From NCBI GenBank assembly GCA_963761475.1, contig CAVXGT010000007.1, positions 1-64,000 on the forward strand: 64,000 nt of DNA. Reading direction: 5' to 3'. Positions 17,949-27,022 of this stretch are shown here, in pieces (position 1 is the first letter of the stretch; every line of letters begins with the position of its first letter). Made by a program: the position numbers and the translations under genes. The DNA is from Ga0077555 sp963761475. GTDB lineage: Bacteria > Pseudomonadota > Alphaproteobacteria > Rhizobiales > Hyphomicrobiaceae. Below the pieces are notes generated by a model. That model searched no databases. It was not told the origin of the DNA and saw only the letters and a list, made by a program, of their open reading frames with translations.

Positions 17949-18987
17949 CATGCCTATCCCTATAGAACCGGCGCAATTGTCTGCGATGTGATTGCCATCA
18001 AGGGATGGTGCCATGACGACCGACAACCACAACGCCTTGTGGCGTGACTTTCCGAAGACGGCGCAGGAGTTCGAGATGCGGTTCGCGACCGAGGCGAACT
18101 GCCGTGCCTACTGGATTCAGGCGCGCTGGGGCGGTCAGCCGGCATGCGCGCGTTGCGCCAGCACGCGGGTATGGATGGAGCGCGGCGGCTTTCGGTTCGA
18201 GTGCGCCGAGTGCGGTCATCAGACGAGCCTGATATCGGGCACGCTTCTGGAGAAGACGCGCAAGCCATTCAAGACGTGGTTCCGCGCCGTGTTCGAGATC
18301 TCGACGCGGCGCACCGGCATCTCGGCCAAGGACCTCCAGCGCATCCTGGGCTTTGGCTCCTACAAGACCGCGTGGTCGCGGCTTCACAAGCTCAGAGCCT
18401 CGATGGTGCGCTCCGACAGCGAGCCGCTCGGCCCTTTCGTGCAGGTCGACGAGGCTCTCGTCGGCGGAAAGGGCGGGCCGCACAAGGAGCTGGTGATGGT
18501 CGCCGCGGAGGTGAACGGAAGAGCGCGCCTCGCTCACGTCGAAAACAATGACACGAACACCTGCAAGCAATTCGCTGACGGGCAAATTGCCGCCGACGCC
18601 CGCGTCGTGACGGACGGTCACTCCGTCTACAACGCCCGCAGCCTCGGCGAGCGTAAGCATGAGCCGCACGTGCAGACCAAGGCCGAGCGAAAAGCAAATG
18701 ACGCGATCCAGGGCTGCCACTGGACGACCTCGAACCTGAAGCGATGGCTGCTCGGCACGCACGCAGGCGCTGTCAGCGCCAAGCACTTGCAGGCCTATCT
18801 CGACGAGTTCGTCTTCCGTCACAACCGGCGCAAGACCAACGGCACGGTGCGCATCGCCGCGCGTGTCATCACAAGCCTCGTCGCCAAGCCCCCGCTCACC
18901 ATGCGCCAGATCATCGACGGCACGCGCACATGCCGCTGGTTTAGGTCAACTTACCCGACGACCGCATGAGCTAACGGCATAGGCATG
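17949..18987 (+). mobile_element. IS1595-family insertion sequence
   Basis: Terminal inverted repeats CATGCCTATCCC (17949-17960) and GGCATAGGCATG (18976-18987) match at 11 of 12 positions. Both sides carry CTGAGTGTG (17940-17948 and 18988-18996), a target duplication of 8 bp plus one shared base. Length 1039 bp. It looks complete. Confidence 0.88.
18013..18969 (+). CDS. IS1595-family transposase
   Basis: The 318-residue product has an N-terminal zinc ribbon (CARCASTRVW with CAECGHQTS), then a DDE-type core with Asp in FVQVDEALVGGKGG, Asp in RVVTDGHSVYN and an Asn/His-rich end (NLKRWLLGTHAGAVSAKHLQ, FRHNRRK). This matches the ISXO2/IS1595 family. ATG 18013 is preceded by AAGGGATGGTGCC. An ATG at 17992 is possible. 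The gene is intact within matched inverted repeats, so the element may be functional. Confidence 0.92.
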   Translation: MTTDNHNALWRDFPKTAQEFEMRFATEANCRAYWIQARWGGQPACARCASTRVWMERGGFRFECAECGHQTSLISGTLLEKTRKPFKTWFRAVFEISTRRTGISAKDLQRILGFGSYKTAWSRLHKLRASMVRSDSEPLGPFVQVDEALVGGKGGPHKELVMVAAEVNGRARLAHVENNDTNTCKQFADGQIAADARVVTDGHSVYNARSLGERKHEPHVQTKAERKANDAIQGCHWTTSNLKRWLLGTHAGAVSAKHLQAYLDEFVFRHNRRKTNGTVRIAARVITSLVAKPPLTMRQIIDGTRTCRWFRSTYPTTA

Positions 18988-19382
18988 CTGAGTGTGCCCT
19001 GCAGCATTCCAGGCTTCGGAATCACGTTGTCGCAAGACCAAGTGACCCATTTCTTCCGTCAGCAGGTTCGCACCAAGGCGTAACAAGGCAATTCCGCTCC
19101 CGTTCGCTGCGGACAAAGAGAATAGGGGGAGGCGGGCTTCAAGTGCTGACCATTGCGGTGCAACATATGCCGCACCGCTCGGAATTGTGTCAGCTATGAT
19201 AAGAAATTCGATTATAGGTGGTCGGTAACCTTGATCGCTCCGCCGACAAACACGTCTGCTTTTTGGGAAGTTGCGTCAAGTCGAGGACTGCGAGAAGTTT
19301 CGAGCAGTAGATTGGGTCTATGATACAACTTGGCGGTCAAGGCGGGCTGATATCGATTGAATCGCTGGCATGGTTCGTAACG

Positions 19383-20088
19383 ATGGCTTCGCACCCAACA
19401 CCGGGAACATCGCAACGCCTTGGCACCTCGATGCTCTTCTCGGGCCTCTCGGCCACCATTCTCGAGGCGATTGCGGGATCAATGCACGAGTGTCAATTCG
19501 CGCCGGGGCAGCTGATCTTCAGCCGTGGTGATCGAGGAACAGCGCTTCATCTCGTGACGGCGGGTCGGGTCAGAACTCTCGATCCTGACGCCCGACGGAC
19601 GTGAGCTTTCGTTCGATCACGCCGTACCCGACCAGATCTTTGGCGAGATTGCCGTTCTCGACGGCTCGGTGCGCAGCGCCGACGCTACGGCGCTCACCTC
19701 TGTTGCCACGCTCGCGCTACCGGCGGCTGCATTCGAGCGTCTGATGGAAGTCCATCCCGAGATCTCGCGGGCGGCGATCCGATTCCTTTGCGCGCGCCTC
19801 AGGGAGGTAAGCGATCACCTGGAGGACATCGCGCTGCTACCGATCGAAGCAAGGTTGGCCCGGTTCATTCTCAATCGAGTGGGCGATAGGACGCCGGCCG
19901 AGAATTCAGCGCGTCTGCACATCACGCTCGGCATGTCCCAGGGAGAGCTGGCGCTGCTGCTCGGGGCCAGCCGGCCGAAGGTGAATGCGGCGCTGATGCT
20001 GCTGGAGACCGAAGGCGCCATCGAGCGCGTCGGCCAGCAGCTCGCGGTCGACTTCGACACCCTGACGAACTTCGCCCGGCGCGAGTAG
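19383..20088 (+). pseudogene. Crp/Fnr-family regulator with a single frameshift
   Basis: The N-terminal cyclic-nucleotide-type sensor fold (FSGLSATILEAIAGSMHECQ, APGQLIFSRGDRGTALHLVT) ends in a frame change near 19570-19580. The sequence then continues in another frame as LTPDGRELSFDHAVPDQIFG. From 19669 the frame carries the dimer helix and an HTH_Crp domain (LGMSQGELALLLGASRPKVN). There are no Fnr-type cysteines. One extra base explains everything. The 18997-19382 stretch before it has no gene that I can see. Confidence 0.8.
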
Positions 20089-20097
20089 CGCCGGGCG
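20073..20097 (+). terminator. hairpin overlapping the stop of the Crp/Fnr gene
   Basis: CGCCCGGCGC and GCGCCGGGCG form a perfect 10-bp stem around the 5-base loop GAGTA, including the stop codon. Only a weak T stretch follows, so efficiency is uncertain. Confidence 0.5.
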
Positions 20098-20125
20098 GTT
20101 CCGGTCGTCACTTGCTAGTCGCGAC

Positions 20126-20350
20126 TCAGGGCGCGGCATCGCCCAGGCGCTCAAACGAGGGATGCAGCTCGCTGTCGAGCTGATCGGGGCCGGCAATCGC
20201 CGAACGGGGCGCCGTATCGGCGATCTGGTCGAAGACCGATCGCGGGGCCGTGTCGTTGATTGCGGTCCAAACGCTCGAGACATCGCGGGCATGAGCCGGG
20301 CCTGCCAGCAGGCCGAGCGCGAGGAGGGAGGCTGAAAGAAGCGTCGTCAT
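20126..20350 (-). CDS. small exported APR-FDQ repeat protein, short form
   Basis: The 74-residue product starts at ATG 20348-20350 with a signal peptide (MTTLLSASLLALGLLAGPAHA). The mature part opens RDVSSVWTAINDTAPRSVFD, close to the repeat protein at 203-475 (RDLSGVWTTVNESAPRSVFD). After about 1.5 repeats it diverges into a unique C-terminal tail. It is convergent with the broken Crp/Fnr regulator. Function unknown. Confidence 0.7.
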   Translation of the reverse strand: MTTLLSASLLALGLLAGPAHARDVSSVWTAINDTAPRSVFDQIADTAPRSAIAGPDQLDSELHPSFERLGDAAP

Positions 20351-20809
20351 GGGGGCCCATCCCACGTAACGCTTCGTGCACCAACAGAGCGCAAGTCGCT
20401 CACTGCACGGGTCGAGGCGTGGCACTCATTGCCATTCCCCGAGTACGAATTTCTGCTGAGACCCTGTAAGCAGTCGACTTTTACGGCAGAGGAGGTCGTT
20501 CCAACAATTCACCCTATTGGCCCATGACGACATTTCGCTGCGGCGCAGAAGACCGTCGGCTAAGTGGGGGTCGAGCTGCCGTGACGGTCGAGGCCCGGCA
20601 CAGTGCCTCCATCAGGACGCGATCAGTTTCAACAAAGGCAGCACGGCAGCGGGCGCAAAAACGGCTATCGGGAGTAGGCCGGACGCAATCCTCCCGCCGG
20701 TCGACAACTCATCGTCGGATCTAACATCCCATCTGGACCACTCGTTGGGGCTGGTCAGAGAGGCGAAATTCGGGCGGCGTTTCTCCAAAAAACACTCGCA
20801 GAATCGTGA
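20351..20809. other. non-coding gap, nothing identified
   Basis: About 460 bases between two minus-strand genes. I see no credible gene, terminator or repeat. Confidence 0.4.
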
Positions 20810-21028
20810 TTAGTCTTCAGTCCTCCTTGCCCTTTTCCAACGCCTTCGCTGCGCCTCCGCGATCCGTTGTCGTCCCTCGACCGTCTTAGGTCCCGTGCTG
20901 GCGCCGCCATGATTGATGCAGCGACCGCCCCGTCCAGTTCCTCGCCGACGACACGGCTGACTGGCCCTCGTTTTGGCGCCGCACAATGCCCGAACACTAG
21001 CCTTTTCATTCACCATCGATGTCTTCAT
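20810..21028 (-). CDS. small Cys/His protein with HGGxxTGPKT motif
   Basis: The 72-residue basic product has CGAKTRASQPC, then GGRCINHGGASTGPKTVEGR and a basic C terminus (RIAEAQRRRWKRAR). This cysteine-histidine layout is widespread in small phage and island proteins in alphaproteobacteria and suggests a zinc-binding nucleic-acid-associated peptide. ATG 21028 or 21016 could be the start. It supports the view that 20.8-28.8 kb is an integrative element. Confidence 0.65.
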   Translation of the reverse strand: MKTSMVNEKASVRALCGAKTRASQPCRRRGTGRGGRCINHGGASTGPKTVEGRQRIAEAQRRRWKRARRTED

Positions 21029-21328
21029 GAGCGCAGTCCATTTTTTGCATTCTGACCGACTGACAAAACTCTACCAGCACACCTAAGACCCCATGACGCG
21101 CGCACGCGCCTGCGCGCACTGTTCCCTTAAACTGACAAAACAAAGCGGCGCGGATGAACTCGCCAACCTCGTCGCGTGCACAAACTCTCAATCAGTTTGC
21201 ACCATGATCTCGACGGCATCCCGAACATTATGATGCTCCTGTAGCCGAGCCACTATTGGTGCCGGCTTTTTGCAATCGGGTGCTCCTTGCCATGGATCGC
21301 CATGGCCGTGTCTATGGGACTGTCCCGA

Positions 21329-21859
21329 TCATGGTTGAACGAGCTGCCTCGACAATCGGGGTCTCAACCAGTGTGGCGGATAACTTTCGTTTGGCTCGTT
21401 ACCAGCACCGGCTTGGAGGCATCGATCCAATAGGCTCGAACGTGTCGTCCATTGCGCCAGATGTAGGTGCTTTTCCTGTTGGAGCAGAGACCGGAGCGCT
21501 CGACCGACCCCGTCCCAGCCAACCGGCTCCCAGCCCAATTCGAGCAGCATCTCCCGATGGATCACTTTCAGTTCGCTGGCTGCCAGCCAGCCGGATCGGC
21601 CATTGGGTGACTTCAGCCAATGCAGCAGAGCTTCGGCATGTTCACTGGGCGCATGCCACTCAAGCTCGGCGCGCCGCATATCTCGTGCAGGTTCGACACC
21701 GGCGCGCACCGGTTTGCCACCGGTTCGCGTCGGGTCGGTGTCGGTCCGACTCGGTTCGTCACCGGTTCGCGTCGAGACAGTCTCGATCCGTGCCGGCAGG
21801 GCTGTGGCAGACCGCGCCGCATGCTCAGAGTGGATATGCCATGGCCAGCGCACCGTCAC
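21329..21859 (-). CDS. hypothetical island protein, coupled to the upstream small gene
   Basis: The 176-residue product starts at GTG 21857-21859, overlapping the upstream stop as GTGA. Residues 30-60 form a threonine/arginine/proline repeat encoded by near-duplicate CACCGGTTCGCGTCG blocks (about 21719 and 21762). The C-terminal half is globular (AEALLHWLKSPNGRSGWLAA, ELGWEPVGWDGVGRALRSLL) and looks like a winged-helix or helical DNA-associated domain. I do not know the family. It ends the transcription unit that includes the DUF927 gene. The 300 bases to its left hold no gene. Confidence 0.6.
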   Translation of the reverse strand: MTVRWPWHIHSEHAARSATALPARIETVSTRTGDEPSRTDTDPTRTGGKPVRAGVEPARDMRRAELEWHAPSEHAEALLHWLKSPNGRSGWLAASELKVIHREMLLELGWEPVGWDGVGRALRSLLQQEKHLHLAQWTTRSSLLDRCLQAGAGNEPNESYPPHWLRPRLSRQLVQP

Positions 21860-22134
21860 CGTTCCCGTCGGTCCATTGACATCAATCGTACGACAAGGCG
21901 GGTAACGTGGGTAACAGGGGTTACACGCTTGTATTCTCGTGCTTTTCTTGTAACCCGATCAACATTCCGCCGGGTAACACGGGTTACAAAGTGGGGAGAC
22001 GGTGCCTTTCCATACGGTGCTGTAGCCCACCGTAACCCAGCCGTAACCCGAGCTGCTGACCGAAGATGTTCTGCATTTTCAATCATGTAACCCTTGTTAC
22101 CCTTGTTACCCTGCAATTCAGGCATTTTGATCAT
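21856..22134 (-). CDS. small repeat-rich protein between DUF927 gene and 21329-21859
   Basis: The frame runs from ATG 22132-22134 for 92 residues and ends in a TGA that overlaps the next gene's GTG, which supports translation. The protein is very unusual: it opens with GNKGNKG and has many VT pairs (FVTRVTRRNVDRVTRKA, RVTPVTHVTR). These come directly from the 9-bp GGGTAAC DNA repeats. It is either a real basic peptide or a by-product of a DNA-level repeat region. Confidence 0.4.
   Translation of the reverse strand: MIKMPELQGNKGNKGYMIENAEHLRSAARVTAGLRWATAPYGKAPSPHFVTRVTRRNVDRVTRKAREYKRVTPVTHVTRLVVRLMSMDRRER
21900..22111. repeat. cluster of eleven GTWACCC heptamers, many at 9-bp spacing
   Basis: Heptamers GGGTAAC, GGGTTAC or their complements start at 21900, 21909, 21918, 21950, 21972, 21981, 22032, 22043, 22087, 22096 and 22105. 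Seven neighbours are spaced exactly 9 bp. The density is far above chance. It could be an iteron-like site for the adjacent replication-type protein, or coding repeats. Confidence 0.65.
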
Positions 22135-22189
22135 CTTCGGCTGGCTGATGGCGTGTGTGGCTTCGATCCCAATTGCCGCTGCAGAGACC

Positions 22190-24589
22190 TCATTCAGCCT
22201 CGTCAGCCTGGAACAGCGCTGGCGTGACGATGTAAAATCGATGGATGGTTTTGGTGACGGGGATCCGAGCCGATTTCTGAAGCTTGCCGTCATTGCCGAG
22301 TTCAAGCATGCCGCGGCTGGCCAGTGCCCGGGCCACTGTACCGGCATCAAGCCCCGCACAAGCCTCACGAAAGGCCGCGGGGAAGAACAAGTAGGACTTT
22401 CGCCCATTGCTATCCCGGTAGAACCCAGCGCGATCGCGGACGTCAGTTTCCTGCTCTTTGAACGGTGCGAAGCGGCTTGCGCCATGCCGCTCAATGAATG
22501 CACGAACCTGCTCGATGCCGCGCCGAATCTCAGCGGGTTCCAGGCCGCCCCGTTGATCAAGCCATGCAGCGAAGCACTTGGCGCATGCCAAATCTGCCTC
22601 GCCCGGCGGCCAAGGGACGATTCCCATCTCTGTGGCGAGAGATCCGGCGGCCGCGATGAGCGCGAAACGTCGGGCGGCACGGCGGACCTGGCCGTCGGCC
22701 TCAGGGGGACAATGGCGCGCAAGCCAGTTCTCAATGTGAGCGCGGACCTTCTCTCTTGTGCCTTCGAGGTCATGGGTGATCAATTCGAGGAGGCGACGCG
22801 CGGCAAGGCCGTAGTTCTGCGCTGATGCCGACTTTAGGTGATCGGCAAGATCAGACGGCCGATTGAAACCATGAAGGTTTTCGAACAAGCCGAGCCCGGC
22901 GCCGGCGTCCGCTGGCAGATCGATAACTCGGATTTCCTGGCCCGCTGTTGTTCGTTTGCGCGGGTCTTCGCCGATCTTCTCCGCGAGGCCGATCTCTCCG
23001 GTGCTGAGGAAGAGAACGCGCCACTCCGGCGGTGGTCTCATGTCGCCGGACCTGCTGGCCCGCACCTTTCCCGTGCCGTTGGCCAACATGTACGCCGCTT
23101 TACCCGCCGCACCGGGATCGACCTCGGCAATCTCGTCGAGGGCCAGCAGGGTGTCGCAATGGAGCTGAGCCAGGCCTTCGAGGCCATTGTCGGTTAAACG
23201 CCAGCGCGCGATATAGCCGGACAAACCACCGCCACCCCAGGCGCTGGCCGCGACCTGCAGGACGGTCGTTTTGCCGATGCTGGAGGGGCCGCGAAAATGA
23301 AGGCCGCCACCTTCCATGTTGATGAGTTGGAGAAGCGGACCGGCAAAAGCGGCGGAAATGCCGAGCACTAGGCGACTGTTGCCGATGGCGTATCCGGCCA
23401 CATCCTGCTGCCAGGCTTTGAAGGTGCCGCCGGTACGGTAGGCATGTTTGACTGGGGTGTCGGGTTGAAAGACCACAAGCTCGCTACCAGCATCGCCGAA
23501 CTTGTCTTCCGGCAAAACGAACGCGCGATCATTCCAGCCAACGTGTCTCACCGACAGTGCGCGGGCGTTCGGTTTTGCAGCACTGAGAAGAAACATGAAG
23601 GCGTCCTTTGAAGTCTTTCCGACCGCGAACTCCAATCCAAGATCAAGAAGGATGCGGCGCAGTTCCTCTCCATTCCCTGCGCGAAGTTGGTTGGGCAGCG
23701 CGCAGCGGTGCCAATGACCGTCCGGTGTCTTCACACGAAGCAGAAGGCCCCACGCCCGCTTATCGCGATCCCGCGTCGCTGCCAGGATCTCAAGTGGCGA
23801 ACACAGGAACTTCCACGTTTCGGCGCCGTCCTTATTGGTTACGAGATGCTCAATGGCGCCATCGTGGCGGTAGCGAAAGCCATTGGGCAGCTTGGGACGC
23901 TGCACGACGGCCTGCTGATCAAGTTCCGGGAAATTCGCCAGGAGGCGATCGAGTGGCAGAGCTTTGGATATGGCCCGTTCAAGACGTGAGGTAAACCGCT
24001 CTGGACACACGAGGTGCAGTTCTGACAAATCCTTGACGCCGTCCAGGACCGCCACGCGGAGCTGAGCCCGGTGCTTCGAGCCGGACAGCCGCTTTAGGAG
24101 TGCTTTGCCGCCCTCGTCTTGCTCCATGAAAACGACAATGTCGCGCCCGGCGAGGTATGTGTCGTCACGCTCTGGATTGAAGTTGCTGGCGCCGGGCAGG
24201 CCAAGGGCATCAAAGCCCTGATACCAGGCAGTCTGGGCATCGCTTTCGCCCTCGACCAACAACAACCGCGCACCCGGAGGCGGTAGACGATGGAGCCCAA
24301 AAAGGATCGTGCCGTTTTGACCATGGTCCCACCTCATCCGTTCGTCGCGTCCGTTTTTATCTTTGTAGAGGCCGGTGCGCAGACGATTTCGGTGAAGTTT
24401 CCCATCCACTCCGTTGTACGGGATAGCCATCGCGGTCCGGGTGCGATCGAACGGATTCGGGACTGTCTCGACGCCCAGGCTGCGGAGGAATTCAACCGGC
24501 AACGCCTTGGCCATGGCGTATGCCTCAAGCCCGCAGTTGCGCGTTAAGTCGAACCGTTCGCTTCCCGAAATGCGGAGGATCTCCTTCAT
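22190..24589 (-). CDS. TOPRIM-DUF927 primase/helicase-like protein
   Basis: The 799-residue product has two parts. Residues about 100-190 form a TOPRIM fold (LLLVEGESDAQTAW, then VVFMEQDEGGKALLKRL). Residues about 260-600 are a DUF927 helicase-type ATPase with Walker A RGPSSIGKTTVLQVAASAWG near 430 and Walker B LLALDEIAEVDP. DUF927 proteins are found in satellites, plasmids and integrative elements, where they are thought to replicate the element. The ATG overlaps the stop of the preceding primase-N-type gene by 4 bases, so both are made together. The length is normal and no defect is seen. Confidence 0.9.
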   Translation of the reverse strand: MKEILRISGSERFDLTRNCGLEAYAMAKALPVEFLRSLGVETVPNPFDRTRTAMAIPYNGVDGKLHRNRLRTGLYKDKNGRDERMRWDHGQNGTILFGLHRLPPPGARLLLVEGESDAQTAWYQGFDALGLPGASNFNPERDDTYLAGRDIVVFMEQDEGGKALLKRLSGSKHRAQLRVAVLDGVKDLSELHLVCPERFTSRLERAISKALPLDRLLANFPELDQQAVVQRPKLPNGFRYRHDGAIEHLVTNKDGAETWKFLCSPLEILAATRDRDKRAWGLLLRVKTPDGHWHRCALPNQLRAGNGEELRRILLDLGLEFAVGKTSKDAFMFLLSAAKPNARALSVRHVGWNDRAFVLPEDKFGDAGSELVVFQPDTPVKHAYRTGGTFKAWQQDVAGYAIGNSRLVLGISAAFAGPLLQLINMEGGGLHFRGPSSIGKTTVLQVAASAWGGGGLSGYIARWRLTDNGLEGLAQLHCDTLLALDEIAEVDPGAAGKAAYMLANGTGKVRASRSGDMRPPPEWRVLFLSTGEIGLAEKIGEDPRKRTTAGQEIRVIDLPADAGAGLGLFENLHGFNRPSDLADHLKSASAQNYGLAARRLLELITHDLEGTREKVRAHIENWLARHCPPEADGQVRRAARRFALIAAAGSLATEMGIVPWPPGEADLACAKCFAAWLDQRGGLEPAEIRRGIEQVRAFIERHGASRFAPFKEQETDVRDRAGFYRDSNGRKSYLFFPAAFREACAGLDAGTVARALASRGMLELGNDGKLQKSARIPVTKTIHRFYIVTPALFQADEAE

Positions 24590-24906
24590 AAGCCAAGTTC
24601 CTCTGCGATCCGCCGTGCGGCGGTGCCTTGAGATGCTGCGTCGAGGTAGGCCCTCAACGAGATGAGGTCGCCACCGGCATCACCGGTGGCGAAGTCGGCC
24701 CAGCGGCCTGTCGTCAGATTGACTGAGAATGAGCCGGGATGCCGGTCGGGTCGTCGGGGGTTGCGTGCGATCCACTCGCGACCACGACGATGACCGTCAG
24801 GCAGCCATTGCGGAAGCAGTGCCGAGGCCTGCAAGAGGGCAAGCCTGGCAATCCCTCTGTAGTCGTAAGAGCGCCGCCGCGTTCGTTTGGCATTGAGGTC
24901 AAGCAT
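24586..24906 (-). CDS. primase N-terminal-type protein, partner of the DUF927 gene
   Basis: The 106-residue product has LLPQWLPDGHRRGREWIARN, SFSVNLTTGRWADFATGDAG and GGDLISLRAYL. This matches the N-terminal domain that usually precedes TOPRIM in element-encoded primases. Zinc-binding cysteines are absent. Here the domain is a separate gene whose stop overlaps the next start as ATGA, so the normal primase order is kept as a split protein. Confidence 0.8.
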   Translation of the reverse strand: MLDLNAKRTRRRSYDYRGIARLALLQASALLPQWLPDGHRRGREWIARNPRRPDRHPGSFSVNLTTGRWADFATGDAGGDLISLRAYLDAASQGTAARRIAEELGL

Positions 24907-25048
24907 GTCTCACCTCTTTGGTCTGACGATTGGCAACAGTGAAGCGACCGCGGAGTCGGGCATGCCCGCGCAGGTCATACTCTGTTTCTGAAGCTAAGGC
25001 CTGGCCTGATGCGTCAGATACTGACGTTCACGACTTCGGGTCTCCGGC

Positions 25049-25261
25049 TCACGAAGGCTGTGACTGACGAGCGACCCACGCACGGATGTCGCTCGCTCGC
25101 CAATACCGGCGCCCTTTGATCATGATGGGCTTCGGGAAATTGCCGTCCCGGAGCCATCGCCAGATCGTCATGTCGGACCAATCGCCCAACTCACGGAGTT
25201 GGCGCCGGCTGATCAATTGCTCGGGGATCGCCGAACTATTCTTTGTCTCGACTGTGCCCAT
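25049..25261 (-). CDS. AlpA-family excisionase/regulator
   Basis: The 70-residue product with a MerR-like winged HTH (LISRRQLRELGDWSDMTIWR, WLRDGNFPKPIMIKGRRYWR, SDIRAWVARQ) is typical of AlpA/HTH_17 proteins. They activate or help excise P4-like elements. ATG 25259-25261 has GAGGATGGA just before it. Further ATGs upstream (to 25324) are less well supported. It sits between the integrase and the primase genes, the classic place. Confidence 0.88.
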   Translation of the reverse strand: MGTVETKNSSAIPEQLISRRQLRELGDWSDMTIWRWLRDGNFPKPIMIKGRRYWRASDIRAWVARQSQPS

Positions 25262-25436
25262 TCCATCCTCGCGCTTGATATCCTGCGCGAACATGAGCGA
25301 TTGCGATTGGCATTGCGACGGCAATGTTCTTCAGAACATTACCCCTTGACAAGGGCAGCGGATGATTCGCGGAAATACGGAAGTTCTCGACATTCGAAGC
25401 CGAGGCTTGGCGGGCTGGAGGTGCGGGCGCCGGCGA

Positions 25437-25505
25437 CTGAAGGCTCTGAAAGAAGCAAACGCGCAGCTAAAGAAAGTTATGGCCGAAGCAATCCTCAACA
25501 ACGCA
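25437..25505 (+). pseudogene. IS3-family OrfA scrap
   Basis: LKALKEANAQLKKVMAEAIL matches the leucine-zipper-like segment of IS3-type OrfA proteins. Only about 23 residues are left. The ISL3 element at 25540 was inserted just downstream. Confidence 0.5.
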
Positions 25506-25539
25506 GGATCCAACAGGCGCTCGGCAAGTCAAAAGTCTT

Positions 25540-26958
25540 GCCTCCTCTCTGAACTGAGTGGGTTGGTCGGTCGGGCTGCCGCTTGATCCTGTTGGTAGAG
25601 CGAGGGTGACGGGACGGGCGGCGGTCAAGGACGCGCCCTTGCGCGCCCCTCTTTGGGCTTGTCCTTGAGGGCCGCACGGCGCGGCGGCACACTGGGTGTC
25701 AGGATCGTTTCTCAACCCTGGTGCCGACGTGCGCGATACCCAGCTCTTCCAGCTTGCCCTCGGCATCAACTCGCCGTGGTTCGTCTCCGCCTCCGACTTC
25801 GACGCCGCAAGAAAGCGCCTCGACATCGAGATCGACTTCAAAGCAGGCGGGCGCTTTCCGTGCCCGGACTGCAAGGCCGCCGACTGCCCCGTCCACGACA
25901 CCACGCGGAAGACGTGGCGGCATCTCGACTTCTTCCAGCACCAGGCATTCCTGCATGCGAGGACGCCCCACATCACGTGCGGCAAGTGCGGCGTCAGGCA
26001 GGTCGAGGTGCCGTGGGCGCGGCTCGGCTCCGGCTTCACGCTGCTGTTCGAGGCCCTCGCCATGACGCTGATCATCCACATGCCGGTCGCGGCAGCAGCC
26101 CGCATGCTTGGCGAGCACGACACGAAGCTCTGGCGTGTCGTGCATCACTATGTCGAGGCGGCTCTTGCCGAACTCGATCTTGCCGCCCTCACGCGCGTGT
26201 GCATCGACGAGACCGCCGCCAGGCGCGGGCACAACTACATCACGCTGTTCGTCGACATCGACGCGAGGAAGGTCGTGTTCATCGCCGAGGGGCGTGGCCA
26301 GCAAACCGTTGCCGAGTTCGCGAACTGGGTCGATGCGAAGAACTCGGATGCCAGCCGCATCAAGGAGGTCTGCATCGACATGAGCGGCGCCTATATCGCC
26401 GGCGTCACCGAGAACCTGACCGAGGCCGAGATCACCTTCGACAAGTTCCACGTCATGAAGCTGATTGGCGAGGCCGTCGACAAGGTGCGCCGCCTGGAGA
26501 CCAGGAGCCGCCCGGAACTCAAGGGCAGCCGTTATCTCTGGCTCAAGAACGACGCCAACCTCTCGGCCGCACAGTTGGCGACACGCGGTTCGCTCGCCAA
26601 GGCAAACCTCAAGACGGGGCGCGCGTGGGCCATGCGCCTCGCCTTCCAGAACATCTACAAGGAGCATCGCGCGAGCTGGGCCGGCTTCATGCTCGATCGC
26701 TGGCACTCTGGGCGCGACGCTCGCGCCTCGAACCGATGAAGGCAAGTCGCTGCCACGCTCATGCGGCACCGACGACGGCATTCTCGCCTGGTTCGACAGC
26801 CGCATCGCCAACGGCCTCATCGAGGGCATCAACTCGCTCGTCCAGGCCGCCAAGGCCAAGGCGCGCGGCTACCGCACGCGCAAGAACCTCATGGCCATAA
26901 CCTACCTCGTCGCCGGCAAACTCGACCTCAGGCTACCCACTTGAAATAGCGGAGAGCC
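25540..26958 (+). mobile_element. ISL3-family insertion sequence
   Basis: The 8-bp duplication AAAGTCTT flanks it (25532-25539 and 26959-26966). The ends are imperfect inverted repeats: GCCTCCTCTCTGAACTGAGT near the left against the complement of the right end, GGCTCTCCGCTATTTCAAGT. Length is 1419 bp, normal for the family. Confidence 0.85.
25729..26944 (+). pseudogene. ISL3-family transposase with frameshifts near the 3' end
   Basis: The GTG at 25729 starts VRDTQLFQLALGINSPWFVS. It is followed by a zinc ribbon (CPDCKAADCPVHD, CGKCGVRQVEVPWAR), an HTH and the DDE core (VCIDETAARRGHNYITLFVD, EVCIDMSGAYIAGV). The frame is lost at about 26710 after FMLDRWHS. It is recovered in another frame as GILAWFDSRIANGLIEGINS up to a stop at 26944. 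Two compensating shifts around 26710-26760 are needed, so this copy is probably inactive. Confidence 0.85.
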
Positions 26959-27022
26959 AAAGTCTTGAGGCCCGGCTCCAAACGACAAGCGTTGGCGGGC
27001 ATACCAAACCCCCATTTTTCGA

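Noticed and set aside
21900..22111. CRISPR-like array
   Set aside because: Seven-base units at 9-bp steps are far too short for repeats and spacers.
25699..26859. 386-codon minus-strand frame opposite the ISL3 transposase
   Set aside because: Antisense shadow. The plus strand carries zinc-ribbon and DDE motifs.
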